Positions 1 to 10,132 of a stretch of DNA of 64,000 bases are shown here, one piece after another. The position numbers and the translations under genes were made by a program. Numbering within the stretch: position 1 is the first letter of the stretch; each line of letters begins with the position of its first letter. The notes under the pieces were generated by a model, which was not told the origin of the DNA, made no database searches, and worked only from the letters and a program-made list of their open reading frames with translations. Source of the stretch: Bordetella pseudohinzii (GTDB lineage: Bacteria; Pseudomonadota; Gammaproteobacteria; Burkholderiales; Burkholderiaceae_B); NCBI RefSeq assembly GCF_000657795.2, contig NZ_JHEP02000010.1, positions 62,001 to 126,000 of the forward strand. Direction: 5' to 3'.

Positions 1-780
<780 letters not shown>

Positions 781-792
781 ATACGGCTGATC

Positions 793-3210
793 ATGCAATT
801 TTCCGAATCCTGGCTGCGCACGCTGGTCAATCCGGCCATCGGCACCGAAGAACTCGCGCATCAGCTCACCATGGCTGGGCTGGAAGTCGAAGAAACCCAT
901 CCCGCCGCGCCCGCCTTCAGCGGCGTGGTCGTGGCCCGCATCGCTGAAATCGCGCCGCACCCGGACGCCGACAAGCTGCGGGTGTGCAAGGTGGACGATG
1001 GCAGCGGCGAGCTGCTGCAGATCGTCTGCGGCGCGCCCAATGCGGCGGCCGGCCTGGTGGTTCCGCTGGCCCGCGTGGGCGCCGAACTGCCTGGCGGCAT
1101 GAAGATCGGCGTGGCCAAGATGCGCGGCGTGACCTCCGCCGGCATGCTGTGCTCGGCCCGCGAACTGGGCCTGTCCCAGGACCACGGCGGCTTGCTGGAG
1201 CTGTCCGGCGATCTCAAGCCGGGCACCGACATCCGCCAGGCCCTGGATCTGGATGACACGCTCTTCGTCCTGAAGCTCACGCCCAACCGCGCCGATTGCC
1301 TGTCCATCCTGGGCGTGGCGCGCGAAGTCGCCGCCCTGACCGGCGCGCCGTTGTCGGCGCCCCAGGCCCGGGCCGTGCCGGTCGGCATCGAAGACCGCCT
1401 GCCGGTGCGCGTCGAGGCGCCCGATCTTTGCGGCCGTTTCGCCGGCCGGGTGATCCGGGGCGTGAACGCGCGCGCCGCCACGCCCGACTGGATGAAGACC
1501 CGCCTGGAACGCGCGGGCCAACGCTCCGTCTCGGCCTTGGTCGATATCTCCAACTACGTGATGCTCGAAGTCGGCCGTCCCTCGCATGTCTTCGACCTGG
1601 ACAAGATCCAGGGCGAGCTGACCGTGCGCTGGGCCCGCAAGGGCGAGCGCCTGGAGCTGCTGAGCGGCACGCATGTCGACCTGGACGAAAAAGTCGGCGT
1701 CATCACCGCCGGCCCCATTGTCGAGAGCATGGCCGGCATCATGGGCGGCGAGGCCACGTCGGTCACGCTGGACACGCGCAATATCTACCTCGAGGCCGCG
1801 TTCTGGTGGCCCGGCGCCATCGCCGGCCGCGCCCGCCGCTACAAATTCAGCTCCGAGGCCAGCCACCGCTTCGAGCGTGGCGTGGACTACGGCAGTATCC
1901 CCGAGCACATGGAGCTCATCACCGCCCTGATCCTGGATATCTGCGGCGGCCAGGCGGGTCCGGTCGATGACCAGATCATCGCGCTGCCCAAGCGCGAACC
2001 GGTGCGCATGCGCCTGGCGCGCTGCCACCGCGTGCTGGGCGTGCCGGTGACGCACGACGAGGTCGCGCAGATCTTCACCCGCCTGGGCCTGGTCTTCACG
2101 ACCGACGGCGAGACCTTCAGTGTCACGCCGCCGTCCTACCGCTTCGATCTCGAGATCGAAGAAGACCTCATCGAGGAAGTCGCCCGCATCTACGGTTTCG
2201 AGCGCATCCCCAGCGTGCCGCCGGTGGCGCGCGCCAAGATGCACGCCCAGCCCGAGGCGCGCCGCGGCCAGCATGCCCTGCGCCGCGCCATCGCCGCGCG
2301 CGACTACCAGGAAGTGGTCAACTACAGCTTCGTGCAAGCCGAGTGGGAGCGCGACTACGCCGGCAACGACAATCCCGTGCGCCTGCTCAATCCCATCGCC
2401 AGCCATCTTTCGGTCATGCGTTCCAGCCTGATCGCCGGGCTGGTGGCCATCGTGCGGCACAACGCCAATCGCAAGCAGTCGCGCGTGCGCCTGTTTGAAC
2501 TGGGCCGCGTCTTCCAGCGCGATGCCGCGCTGGCCGACGGCCCGCTCGACGTGGCCGGCGTGCGCCAGCCGCTCAAGCTGGCCGGCGCCGCCTGGGGCCC
2601 CGCCAGCGAAGAACAATGGGGCGAGGCGGCGCGCCAGGTGGACTTCTTTGACGTCAAGATGGATGTCGAAACCCTGTTCGGCAAGCGCGCCCGCGATCTG
2701 CGCTTCGTGGCCGGCAGCCATCCGGCCCTGCACCCCGGGCGCGCCGCCCGCATCGAACTGGCCGGCCAGAACGTGGGCTGGATAGGCGAACTGCATCCGC
2801 AATGGGCGCGCGAGGCCGACCTGGCGCATGCGCCCGTGGTCTTCGAACTCGACGTCCAGGCCCTGTCCCAGGGCGAGCTGCCGGCCGTGCGCGAACTGTC
2901 GCGCCAGCCCATCGTGCAGCGCGATCTGGCGCTGTGGGTTGACGAGTCCGTCCAGGTCCAGGCTATGCTGGATACCGTGGCCGGCCTGCTCAAGGCCGAT
3001 CCGCAACTGGCCGTGGTGCAGGACGTCCAGCTCTTCGATGTCTGGCGCGACCAGCCCCAGAAGAGCGGGGGCGCCGGCGAGAAAAGCCTTGCCTTCCGCT
3101 TCTGGCTCCAGGACACTGCGGTTACATTGGATGAGGCGCGGGTCGCTGACTGCATCAATCGCATCAAGGATGCCCTGGTCAGCGCGCACGGCGCGCGTCA
3201 ACGGGTTTGA
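793..3210 (+). CDS. pheT: Phenylalanyl-tRNA synthetase beta subunit
   Basis: Full-length 805-residue PheT, the usual size for proteobacteria. An N-terminal tRNA-binding OB fold is seen around residues 39-150 ([20 protein letters not shown]), then the B3/B4 editing domain, the B5 domain, the catalytic-like core and a C-terminal anticodon-binding FDX-ACB domain starting near [12 protein letters not shown]. PheT recognises tRNA-Phe and edits mischarged Tyr-tRNA. It follows pheS by 12 nt and its stop TGA lies 2 nt before the ihfA start, so pheS-pheT-ihfA is co-transcribed, the arrangement common in proteobacteria. Confidence 0.98.
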   Translation: MQFSESWLRTLVNPAIGTEELAHQLTMAGLEVEETHPAAPAFSGVVVARIAEIAPHPDADKLRVCKVDDGSGELLQIVCGAPNAAAGLVVPLARVGAELPGGMKIGVAKMRGVTSAGMLCSARELGLSQDHGGLLELSGDLKPGTDIRQALDLDDTLFVLKLTPNRADCLSILGVAREVAALTGAPLSAPQARAVPVGIEDRLPVRVEAPDLCGRFAGRVIRGVNARAATPDWMKTRLERAGQRSVSALVDISNYVMLEVGRPSHVFDLDKIQGELTVRWARKGERLELLSGTHVDLDEKVGVITAGPIVESMAGIMGGEATSVTLDTRNIYLEAAFWWPGAIAGRARRYKFSSEASHRFERGVDYGSIPEHMELITALILDICGGQAGPVDDQIIALPKREPVRMRLARCHRVLGVPVTHDEVAQIFTRLGLVFTTDGETFSVTPPSYRFDLEIEEDLIEEVARIYGFERIPSVPPVARAKMHAQPEARRGQHALRRAIAARDYQEVVNYSFVQAEWERDYAGNDNPVRLLNPIASHLSVMRSSLIAGLVAIVRHNANRKQSRVRLFELGRVFQRDAALADGPLDVAGVRQPLKLAGAAWGPASEEQWGEAARQVDFFDVKMDVETLFGKRARDLRFVAGSHPALHPGRAARIELAGQNVGWIGELHPQWAREADLAHAPVVFELDVQALSQGELPAVRELSRQPIVQRDLALWVDESVQVQAMLDTVAGLLKADPQLAVVQDVQLFDVWRDQPQKSGGAGEKSLAFRFWLQDTAVTLDEARVADCINRIKDALVSAHGARQRV

Positions 3211-3212
3211 TC

Positions 3213-3563
3213 ATGGGGAACGCTATGCTTGCCGAGCCGCGTACGCTCACCAAGGCCGAGTTGGCCGAACTGCTCTTCGAGCGGGTCGGCCTGAACAAGC
3301 GCGAGGCCAAGGACATCGTGGACACCTTCTTCGAAGAAATCCGTGAGGCGCTGGCGCGTGGTGATTCGGTCAAACTGTCGGGCTTCGGCAACTTCCAGGT
3401 CCGCGACAAGCCGCCCCGTCCGGGGCGCAACCCCAAGACCGGTGAAACCATCCCCATCGCCGCCCGTCGCGTGGTGACTTTTCATGCCAGCCAGAAATTG
3501 AAAAGCATTGTGGAGCAAAGCGGCGGCGCCACGGATGATTCTGACGACGAGCCGGCGGAGTGA
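3213..3563 (+). CDS. ihfA: Integration host factor alpha subunit
   Basis: A 116-residue member of the HU/IHF family. It has the conserved [23 protein letters not shown] start, the [13 protein letters not shown] hinge and the [11 protein letters not shown]-intercalating beta arm with its proline. IhfA and IhfB form a heterodimer that bends DNA at specific sites for recombination, replication and transcription. The ATG at 3213 was chosen because it follows the pheT stop by 2 nt and gives MGNAMLAEP, resembling Bordetella IhfA; an in-frame ATG at 3225 is the alternative. The acidic C-terminal tail (DDSDDEPAE) is longer than in E. coli. Confidence 0.95.
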   Translation: MGNAMLAEPRTLTKAELAELLFERVGLNKREAKDIVDTFFEEIREALARGDSVKLSGFGNFQVRDKPPRPGRNPKTGETIPIAARRVVTFHASQKLKSIVEQSGGATDDSDDEPAE

Positions 3564-3620
3564 TACGCTTTGTCGGCAATTGTTAACGGCCTTCGACGTA
3601 ACGCGGCATAAAATTCATCC

Positions 3621-4019
3621 ATGACGAAACCTGAATCCACTGTCACGCTACCGCCCATCCCCGCCAAGCGCTACTTCACCATCGGTGAGGTCAGTGAGCT
3701 GTGTGGCGTCAAGCCTCATGTCTTGCGGTACTGGGAGCAGGAATTCACGCAGCTCAAGCCGGTCAAGCGGCGCGGCAACCGCCGCTATTACCAGCACCAC
3801 GAAGTATTGCTCATCCGCCGTATCCGTTCCTTGCTCTATGAGCAGGGCTTTACGATCAGCGGCGCCCGCAACCGCCTGGGCGACACCCGCGATACGCCGC
3901 ATGACAGCGCCGAGGCCGCGGTGCGCCTGTCGGCCGCCGAGCTGCAATCGCTGCGCAACGAGCTCAACGATATTTCCGCCAGCTTGAGCCAGGCCTTGGG
4001 CCAACGGCCCGCCGCCTGA
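3621..4019 (+). CDS. MerR family transcriptional regulator
   Basis: A 132-residue protein with an N-terminal MerR winged helix (YFTIGEVSELCGVKPHVLRYWEQEF, roughly residues 17-85) and a short C-terminal coiled region (LRNELNDISASLSQAL). There are no paired cysteines in the effector region, so it is not a metal sensor. This MerR protein follows ihfA in many beta- and gammaproteobacteria and its ligand is not known to me. It begins 57 nt after ihfA and is closed by a strong terminator at 4038-4070, so it is probably the last gene of the pheST-ihfA transcript. Confidence 0.85.
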   Translation: MTKPESTVTLPPIPAKRYFTIGEVSELCGVKPHVLRYWEQEFTQLKPVKRRGNRRYYQHHEVLLIRRIRSLLYEQGFTISGARNRLGDTRDTPHDSAEAAVRLSAAELQSLRNELNDISASLSQALGQRPAA

Positions 4020-4037
4020 CGAGGCTTGCCGGATGAA

Positions 4038-4070
4038 GAACCCCGCCCCAGGCGGGGTTCTTTGTTTTTT
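4038..4070 (+). terminator. Rho-independent terminator after the ihfA-merR operon
   Basis: A perfect 10-bp stem (GAACCCCGCC / GGCGGGGTTC) with a 3-nt loop is followed by a T-rich run (TTTGTTTTTT). It lies 18 nt after the MerR stop codon. On the other strand it ends 5 nt past the stop of the DltX-like gene, so it may help to stop transcripts from both sides. Confidence 0.9.
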
Positions 4071-4074
4071 GGGG

Positions 4075-4200
4075 TTAGAACTGCTGGTACTGGAACTCGA
4101 CCGTTATCGGGCGGCCCAGATTGGCCGATGTATCGCACAGCAGCAATATCGTCAGAGCCAGGCCCAAGTACAGCAGATACAGGCGCAGAAAACGCTTCAT
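4075..4200 (-). CDS. dltX: DltX-like acyl-carrier microprotein (FxYxxF tail)
   Basis: A 41-residue single-pass membrane protein starting MKRFLRLYLLYLGLALTILL and ending EFQYQQF. Its ATG overlaps the stop of the DltD-like gene by the coupled sequence ATGA. The sequence shows one hydrophobic helix (about residues 4-21) and a C-terminal F-x-Y-x-x-F motif. In Gram-positive dlt operons the microprotein DltX ends in this motif, and its tyrosine carries D-alanine between DltB (MBOAT) and DltD. Motif, size, topology and DltD neighbour all agree, so I infer the same role here, in the periplasm. It is too short for most gene finders. No dltA, dltB or dltC is adjacent. Confidence 0.75.
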   Translation of the reverse strand: MKRFLRLYLLYLGLALTILLLCDTSANLGRPITVEFQYQQF

Positions 4201-5315
4201 TTTCCGACGACCTCCACGATCTCGCGGCTGACTTCAAGCCAACCCAGTTCGCCCAGATGCTGGCTGTCGCGCAGCGTGCCCAGGGCGTAGGGCTGGGCGC
4301 CATACATATCCATGCAAGCGACCGCATATTGCTTGCACAGCGCGGAGATCCGCAGTCTCGTGGCTTCGAAGCGATCCAGGTCGCGGTAGACCAGCGGGTT
4401 GAAGGGCTGCAGGACAAACAGGGTTTTTGCCTGGCGGCGCGCGAGCAAAGCCATCAAGCGTTCCAGGTCGGCCAGTTCTGCGGCCGGCTCGAATTTGTCC
4501 GAGTAGGCCAGCAGGCGCGCCGGGGTCAGATTGCCCAGGTATTTGTCCAGATAGTCCTGGCGGACTCCATAGGGATTGGTGGCCATGAAACTGGTTTCCT
4601 GGGCCGTCGCCTCGGCGCGCAAGCGTGTCCAATCAACGGTCTGACGGCGCCAAGGGGCAGGGGCGGCCAGTTCGGAGGCGGCCGTTGCGGGCTGCAGCCA
4701 AAGACGCAGTGTCTGCGCGAGCTGGCCGCGCAGTTTGAATCCCAGCTCGGCCACCGCGGCGCGCGCCACCTCGGCATTGCCCCGCCGGTTCCACCATTGA
4801 AGCATGGCCTCGCGCGCCTCGGCGTGTCCGATGAGCCGCGGGAGCAAAGGCAGCACATGCTCCTTGAATGCCTCGCGGTTCAGGCCTCGCGAGTCGAACC
4901 ACCCTGGCGACACCATGATCACCACGCGGGACTGGGGCGACAGCTTGTCCTCCTGCGAGGCCAGCAGGAAATACATCCCCAGCGACTGGAAATAGGCATG
5001 GCCGTAGGCCAGCACCGGCATGGCCAGCTCATCACTGAGAAATTTGTACGGAATGAAGCGCAGATCGGCGCTGGTCAGCTCGGAAGAACCGAGCATCACG
5101 ATCGCCTCGCCGTGCTGGAGCGCTTGTCCCAGGCGCTGGCCCGCGGCTTGCTGTGTTTCGTAGTCCGCGCCGAGGTTGGCCATGTGGCCGGACGTCACCG
5201 CCTGCTGCGGAGGATCGCGCGGGGGCAGGGCAGCCTGCAAGGCCAATACCGTTGCCAGCGCCGCCAGCGCGGCCAGGACATGGGCACGGCCGCGTCCGGG
5301 TTGCGTATCTCCCAA
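4197..5315 (-). CDS. dltD: DltD-like D-alanyl (acyl) transferase, orphan
   Basis: A 372-residue protein read from a TTG at 5315 that follows GAGGAG by 9 nt and gives MGDTQPGRGR, then one transmembrane anchor (about residues 11-31) and a periplasmic SGNH-like domain. DltD signatures are present: LGSSELTS (nucleophile serine, residues 76-82), RVVIMVSPGWFD, and the Asp-His pair in DSQHLGELGW near residue 350. DltD moves D-alanine onto cell-envelope polymers outside the membrane. Here it is coupled only to a DltX-like microprotein; the genes for activation (DltA/C) and membrane export (DltB) are absent from the window. An ORF extension to 5591 exists but lacks a ribosome site and conserved residues. 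Confidence 0.8.
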   Translation of the reverse strand: MGDTQPGRGRAHVLAALAALATVLALQAALPPRDPPQQAVTSGHMANLGADYETQQAAGQRLGQALQHGEAIVMLGSSELTSADLRFIPYKFLSDELAMPVLAYGHAYFQSLGMYFLLASQEDKLSPQSRVVIMVSPGWFDSRGLNREAFKEHVLPLLPRLIGHAEAREAMLQWWNRRGNAEVARAAVAELGFKLRGQLAQTLRLWLQPATAASELAAPAPWRRQTVDWTRLRAEATAQETSFMATNPYGVRQDYLDKYLGNLTPARLLAYSDKFEPAAELADLERLMALLARRQAKTLFVLQPFNPLVYRDLDRFEATRLRISALCKQYAVACMDMYGAQPYALGTLRDSQHLGELGWLEVSREIVEVVGK

Positions 5316-5725
<410 letters not shown>

Positions 5726-5730
5726 AAAAA

Positions 5731-5764
5731 GAAAGCCGTTAGCGAGCAATCGCTAGCGGCTTTC
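5731..5764 (+). terminator. Hairpin after tRNA-Pro
   Basis: A 15-bp stem (GAAAGCCGTTAGCGA / TCGCTAGCGGCTTTC, one G-U pair) with a 4-nt loop begins 5 nt after the tRNA CCA end. There is an A-run before it and only a short TTTC after, so it probably terminates or protects the tRNA precursor. Confidence 0.7.
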
Positions 5765-5895
5765 GCCATTCTGGCTACGCGATAAACCGCCGCCAGCGTC
5801 AGGCTTGGCGTCGGAAATCTAGTAACGGCAATTCGGACCTTGTTGCAGCCTTGGGCACTACACTGGCGCCACCTTGCTGACTTGCCGGAACACTT

Positions 5896-6051
5896 ATGAA
5901 AATCTTGTTAGGTCTTGCCTTGATGGCATCCGTATTGACGGGCTGCGCGGTGTATACGCCGGACGGCGGCGCGGTCGTGGTGGATCCGTATCGCGGCGGC
6001 GGCGGGGGCGGCTTCTGTCCGCCCGGGCAGGCAAAGAAAGGTAATTGCTGA
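5896..6051 (+). CDS. Small glycine-rich lipoprotein
   Basis: A 51-residue protein beginning MKILLGLALMASVLTGC, a lipoprotein signal peptide with lipobox LTGC at residues 14-17. The mature part is about 35 residues, with a GGGGGG stretch and two further cysteines (FCPP and KGNC) that could form a disulfide. The same layout is seen in small proteobacterial outer-membrane lipoproteins of unknown function. It is too short for the usual ORF cutoff but has a clear signal, start and a terminator 18 nt downstream. Confidence 0.75.
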   Translation: MKILLGLALMASVLTGCAVYTPDGGAVVVDPYRGGGGGGFCPPGQAKKGNC

Positions 6052-6069
6052 GCGCGCCTGTCTGTAGCG

Positions 6070-6108
6070 GGCCCGGGCCGGCGCAGCCGGTCCGGGCCTT
6101 TGTGTTTT
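6070..6108 (+). terminator. Rho-independent terminator after the small lipoprotein
   Basis: GGCCCGGGCCGG...CCGGTCCGGGCC forms a GC-rich stem with a short CGCAG-type loop, followed by TTTGTGTTTTT. It starts about 18 nt after the lipoprotein stop. Confidence 0.8.
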
Positions 6109-6234
6109 TAAACCTGCCTCGGGCGCGGATTTTATGCTCGCGCTCAAGGCGCTATGGACGCAGATCATGATGCGCGTCCTCTACAATCGCGGCACCGGCA
6201 GTTTTCCAATACCGGCAGGTCCGCCAGAAGCAGT

Positions 6235-7134
6235 ATGACGCGCAAGAGAAAAGCAGTATCCACAACAAAGCGACGCCCTTCAGTCTCCCGATCCTCCCAG
6301 CGCGCCAGCCGGTTTTTCCGGGCCCTGGCCGTTTCTTCGATTGCCAGCTTCGGCGCGGCCACCTATGCGCTGGGACCGAAGTTTTCGATTTCGCCCGCCG
6401 ATATCCTCGCGCGCCTGGGATGGCCGCCGCAGACACAGGTGGCGCCCGCGGTGCTGCCTGCCGGGGATGTGGTCCAGACGCAATTCGCGCAATGTCCGCA
6501 GTTTTTTCCAACCGGGCAATTGCCCGCGGTGCCTTTCAGTCCGGGCTTGCGCGAGCTGTGTTTTTCTTCCTTCGCCGTCTTGCATAACGGGCAGACGAAA
6601 ACGCCCGTGCTGGTGGCCGAGCGTTTGAACCGCGCGCATATCAGCCAGGCGCAGGGGATGGCGCGCACGGACAAGTTCTACGCCGAGGCGCGTCTGCCGC
6701 GCGCCGAGCGGGCCGAGCTGGATGATTACCGGGGTTCGGGGTACTCGCGCGGCCACATGGCGCCGGCCGGCGATATGGCGACGCGGGAGGGCATGGCGCA
6801 GAGTTTCTCGCTGGCCAATATGGTGCCCCAGGACCAGAAGCACAATGCCGGGCCCTGGAGCCGGATCGAGCAGGACACGCGCAAATATGCCTTGCGCGCG
6901 GCCGGCGATGTGTATGTGTATACGGGGCCGGTCTATGCCGCCCATCCCAAGCGGATCGGCGATGGCGTGGCCGTGCCCGAGACGCTGTTCAAGGTGGTCT
7001 ATGACGCGACCACGCATCGCGCCTGGGTGCATTGGCAGAACAACAGCCCCGACACGCGGGCCCAGGCGCCGATCAGCTATGCGGAATTCGTGCGGCGCAC
7101 CGGCATGCGTTTGTTGCCGCCGGCCGCGCACTGA
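6235..7134 (+). CDS. DNA/RNA non-specific endonuclease (NUC1 family)
   Basis: A 299-residue membrane-anchored or secreted nuclease. A basic N-terminus (MTRKRKAVSTTKRRP) and a short hydrophobic segment (about residues 33-50) precede the nuclease domain. The catalytic motif reads SRGHMAPAGDM (canonical DRGH; the first Asp is Ser here), with the metal-binding Asn in MVPQDQKHNAGPWSRIE. The family cleaves DNA and RNA without sequence preference, using Mg2+ and the conserved His. The ATG at 6235 was preferred to an upstream start because AGAAG precedes it and the signal-like segment then sits at the N-terminus. It stands alone. Confidence 0.88.
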   Translation: MTRKRKAVSTTKRRPSVSRSSQRASRFFRALAVSSIASFGAATYALGPKFSISPADILARLGWPPQTQVAPAVLPAGDVVQTQFAQCPQFFPTGQLPAVPFSPGLRELCFSSFAVLHNGQTKTPVLVAERLNRAHISQAQGMARTDKFYAEARLPRAERAELDDYRGSGYSRGHMAPAGDMATREGMAQSFSLANMVPQDQKHNAGPWSRIEQDTRKYALRAAGDVYVYTGPVYAAHPKRIGDGVAVPETLFKVVYDATTHRAWVHWQNNSPDTRAQAPISYAEFVRRTGMRLLPPAAH

Positions 7135-7158
7135 ACGCGGCGCGGCCCGCCGCCCGCG

Positions 7159-9120
7159 CTAGCTCACGACATGCAGGTAATGGCGGTGGCGCTCATACTG
7201 GTCCAGGATGTCGCCGATGACCTCGGCCCGGCTCCAGCCCATGATGTCGTAGTCCTGGCCGCCTTCGCCCAGATGGACCTCGGCGCGGAAATAGCGCCGC
7301 TCTTCTTCGTCGTGGGCTTCTTCCGGCGTGAGGCTGGGCCGTATTTCCGCCACGGGGATGACGGCATAGGTGAAGTCCAGGTACTGGCCGTGGTGGGCCA
7401 CGCGCAGCGCGACCCGGCCGTCGTCGCCATCCTCGACCTCGCTGGCATAGCCTTCCTTGGCGAGTTCCTCGGCCACGTCTTCCAGGGCCGGGCGGGCCAC
7501 ATCGGCGATGAAACGCAGCACGTGGGCGCGGCGCGGCATCATGACCATGTTGCGGATGCGGCGCTGCCAGGTTTCGGACTGCGGCCGCACCGGCCCCCGG
7601 CTGGTGCGGCGGTAGCGCAATTTGCGCTTGGCGCTGTCCAGTCTGAGCGCCTTGAGCAGACCGTAGATCGAGATCAGGATGACAATGGAGAAGGGCAGGG
7701 CGCTGGCGACCGTGGCGGTCTGCAGCGCTTTCAGGCCGTCGGCCAGCAAGAGCGCGATGGCCAGCGCGCCCATCAGCACCGACCAGAAGATGCGCTGCCA
7801 GACTGGCGCGTCGTCCACGCCCGAGGCCAGCATGTCCACCACCAGCGCGCCCGTGTCGGCCGAGGTGACAAAGAAGATCAGCACCATCAGCACGGAGAAG
7901 AAGGATATCGCCGTGGTCCAGGGGAATTGTTCGAGGAAGACGAATAGCGCCAGGGTGCTGTCATTGCGTATGGTCTGGCCGAAATCGGCCATGCCGCCCG
8001 TGAGGATGTGGAAGATGGCCGTATCGCCGAAGACCGTCATCCAGAAAAAGGTGAAGCCCGTGGGCACCAGCAGCATGCCGCCCAGGAACTGGCGGATGCT
8101 GCGCCCGCGCGAAATGCGCGCGATGAACACGCCCACGAAGGGCGACCAGGCGATCCACCAGCCCCAATAGAACAGCGTCCAGCCGCCGATCCAGTCCGTC
8201 TGCTCATAGGCATAGAGGTTGAAGGTGCGCGCGACGATGCCGGAAAGATAGACACCAACGTTTTCGACAAAGGCTTGCAGCAGAAAGACAGTGGGTCCGG
8301 TGAAGAGCACGAAGAGCATCAGCAGCACCGCCAGGACCATATTGGCTTCGGACAGGTAGCGCACGCCTTTGTCCAGGCCGCTGGCGGCCGACAGCGTGGC
8401 CAGCCCGCAGGCAATGATGATGAGCACGATCTGCACCGGGATGCTGATGGGCACGCCGAAGAGGTAGTTCAGGCCGGCATTCATCTGCGCCACGCCCAGG
8501 CCCAGCGACGTGGCCACGCCCAGCACCGTGCCAATGATGGCGAAGATGTCCACCGCATTGCCGATGGGGCCGTAGATGCGTTCGCCCAGGATGGGGTAGA
8601 GCGCCGAGCGCAGCGTGAGCGGCAGGCCGTGGCGGAAGGAGAAATACGCCAGGATCAGCGCGACGGCCGCATAGATGGCCCAGCCGTGCAGGCCCCAGTG
8701 AAAAAAGGTGATGCTCATGGCCTCGCGCGCGGCCTCGGGCGTGCCGCCCTGGCCCAGCGGCGGATCCAGGAAGTGCATCACCGGTTCGGCCACGCCGAAG
8801 AACATCAAGCCGATGCCCATGCCGGCGGCAAACAGCATGGCGTACCAGGTGGGGTCGCGGTAGTCCGGTTGGCTGTGGTCGGGGCCCAGCTTGATGTCGC
8901 CGTAGCGGCTGAAGGCCACCAGCACCATGGTCACCAGTATGGTGGCCACGGCCAGCATGTAGAACCAGCTGGCATTGGTGAAGATCCAGTCCTGGACCGC
9001 CCCGAACAGGCGCTGGGCATGCGCCGGGGCCAGCACGGCGAACAGCGCCAGGGCAAGAATGAGGGCGCCGGAGGTGAAGAAGACCGGACGATTGATATGG
9101 ATGCGTGCCTGTTGCGCCAT
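7159..9120 (-). CDS. betT: BCCT-family choline/betaine transporter with long C-terminus
   Basis: A 653-residue integral membrane protein with about twelve hydrophobic segments and the BCCT signature around WTLFYWGWWIAWSPFVG. After the last helix (about residue 510) it keeps some 140 cytoplasmic residues, as in BetT-type osmoregulated choline/betaine carriers rather than short BCCTs. The start at 9120 (MAQQARIH) matches the family N-terminus and follows GAGAGGAC; an ORF extension to 9222 is not conserved. Substrate (choline, betaine or carnitine) is inferred from the family. No betAB genes are nearby. It is divergent from the GNAT gene. Confidence 0.85.
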   Translation of the reverse strand: MAQQARIHINRPVFFTSGALILALALFAVLAPAHAQRLFGAVQDWIFTNASWFYMLAVATILVTMVLVAFSRYGDIKLGPDHSQPDYRDPTWYAMLFAAGMGIGLMFFGVAEPVMHFLDPPLGQGGTPEAAREAMSITFFHWGLHGWAIYAAVALILAYFSFRHGLPLTLRSALYPILGERIYGPIGNAVDIFAIIGTVLGVATSLGLGVAQMNAGLNYLFGVPISIPVQIVLIIIACGLATLSAASGLDKGVRYLSEANMVLAVLLMLFVLFTGPTVFLLQAFVENVGVYLSGIVARTFNLYAYEQTDWIGGWTLFYWGWWIAWSPFVGVFIARISRGRSIRQFLGGMLLVPTGFTFFWMTVFGDTAIFHILTGGMADFGQTIRNDSTLALFVFLEQFPWTTAISFFSVLMVLIFFVTSADTGALVVDMLASGVDDAPVWQRIFWSVLMGALAIALLLADGLKALQTATVASALPFSIVILISIYGLLKALRLDSAKRKLRYRRTSRGPVRPQSETWQRRIRNMVMMPRRAHVLRFIADVARPALEDVAEELAKEGYASEVEDGDDGRVALRVAHHGQYLDFTYAVIPVAEIRPSLTPEEAHDEEERRYFRAEVHLGEGGQDYDIMGWSRAEVIGDILDQYERHRHYLHVVS

Positions 9121-9248
9121 GCTGTCCTCTCGGGTCTCTCGGGTTCTTGTAGACCTATTAATACTCCAGTGCCCGAGTGCGTGGCAATGGGCTTTGTGCG
9201 ACCATGCTGCAGACGCGGCCATGCAGGGCGGCGCGGGGAGACCATGCC

Positions 9249-9755
9249 ATGACGCTGATTTTTCGAACGGAGATTCCCACCGACGCGCCGGCGATCGAGG
9301 CGCTGACGCTGGCGGCTTTCAAGCAGGCGCCGCATACCTCGCATACCGAGCATCTCATTCTGCGGGCCTTGCGGCGCACGGGGCGGCTGACGGTGTCGCT
9401 GGTCGCCCAGGACGGCGCGCAGCTGGTCGGGCACGTGGCCTTGTCGCCGGTGCGTATCAGCGACGGCACGCCCCGCTGGTTCGGGCTGGGGCCGATTTCG
9501 GTCTTGCCGGCGCGCCAGCGCCAGGGCATCGGCACGCAGCTGATGGTGCGCGCGCTGGCCAGCCTGCGCGAGCGCGGCGCGGCCGGCTGCGTGCTGGTGG
9601 GAGACCCGGCCTATTACGGCCGTTTTGGATTCACGGCCATGCCGCAGCTGCAGGTGGCCGGCGTGCCGCCCATGTATGTGCTGGCGCACGGCCTGGACGG
9701 CCCTGTCCCGGCGGGGCTGGTGAGCTTTGACCCGGCTTTCGCGGCGACGGCCTGA
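9249..9755 (+). CDS. GNAT family N-acetyltransferase
   Basis: A 168-residue single-domain GNAT protein of the YhbS-like type. The acetyl-CoA binding motif A is seen in LPARQRQGIGTQLM (the Q/R-x-x-G-x-G/A loop), followed by a LVGDPAYYGRFGF strand typical of this subgroup. Its substrate is unknown. The start at 9249 is preceded by GGGGAGACC and gives MTLIFRTEIPTDAPAIEALT, the usual GNAT first strand and helix; an upstream in-frame start at 9177 is less likely. It is divergent from betT across 128 nt. Confidence 0.85.
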   Translation: MTLIFRTEIPTDAPAIEALTLAAFKQAPHTSHTEHLILRALRRTGRLTVSLVAQDGAQLVGHVALSPVRISDGTPRWFGLGPISVLPARQRQGIGTQLMVRALASLRERGAAGCVLVGDPAYYGRFGFTAMPQLQVAGVPPMYVLAHGLDGPVPAGLVSFDPAFAATA

Positions 9756-9761
9756 GCGCGG

Positions 9762-10004
9762 CTAGCCGGGGTCGCGGTTGGTGCCGCGGCCGGTATCGGC
9801 CGTGTACAAGGGCAGGCCTTCGCGGCTGGCCAGCGCCGCGCGCGCCTGTTCGGCGGTAAAAGGCAGGCCGAACTCATGCGAGAGGGCGGCCAGCGTCTCG
9901 GCCGCGGCCGAGACGCTCCAGCGTTCCAGAGGCCGCAGGCGAGCCGCCACGGCGGGATCCGTATCGGAAAGATGCAACAGACGCAGTACGTTGGCCTTGC
10001 TCAT
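9762..10004 (-). CDS. Small protein with Nif11-like helical pattern
   Basis: An 80-residue protein of unknown function. Residues 8-58 show a pattern resembling the Nif11 domain: DPAVAARLRPL, then LAALSHEFGLPFTAEQARAAL. The tail after residue 60 (EGLPLYTADTGRGTNRDPG) has no cysteine and no clear leader-cleavage GG. Nif11-like domains serve as leaders of some modified peptides but also occur in free-standing proteins; no modification enzyme is nearby, so a precursor role is not supported. It converges with the GNAT gene, 6 nt away. Confidence 0.55.
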   Translation of the reverse strand: MSKANVLRLLHLSDTDPAVAARLRPLERWSVSAAAETLAALSHEFGLPFTAEQARAALASREGLPLYTADTGRGTNRDPG

Positions 10005-10132
10005 GTCGTCCCCTGAAACGCCGCTATCGGAAAGACTGGGCCTGGCGTCGCCGTTGGCGCGGCCGGCTTGTGCGATCCTACCGCGAAACGCCGTCGCGCG
10101 GCAGTCAGGGAAAGCGCAAGGTGGGCAGGGCG

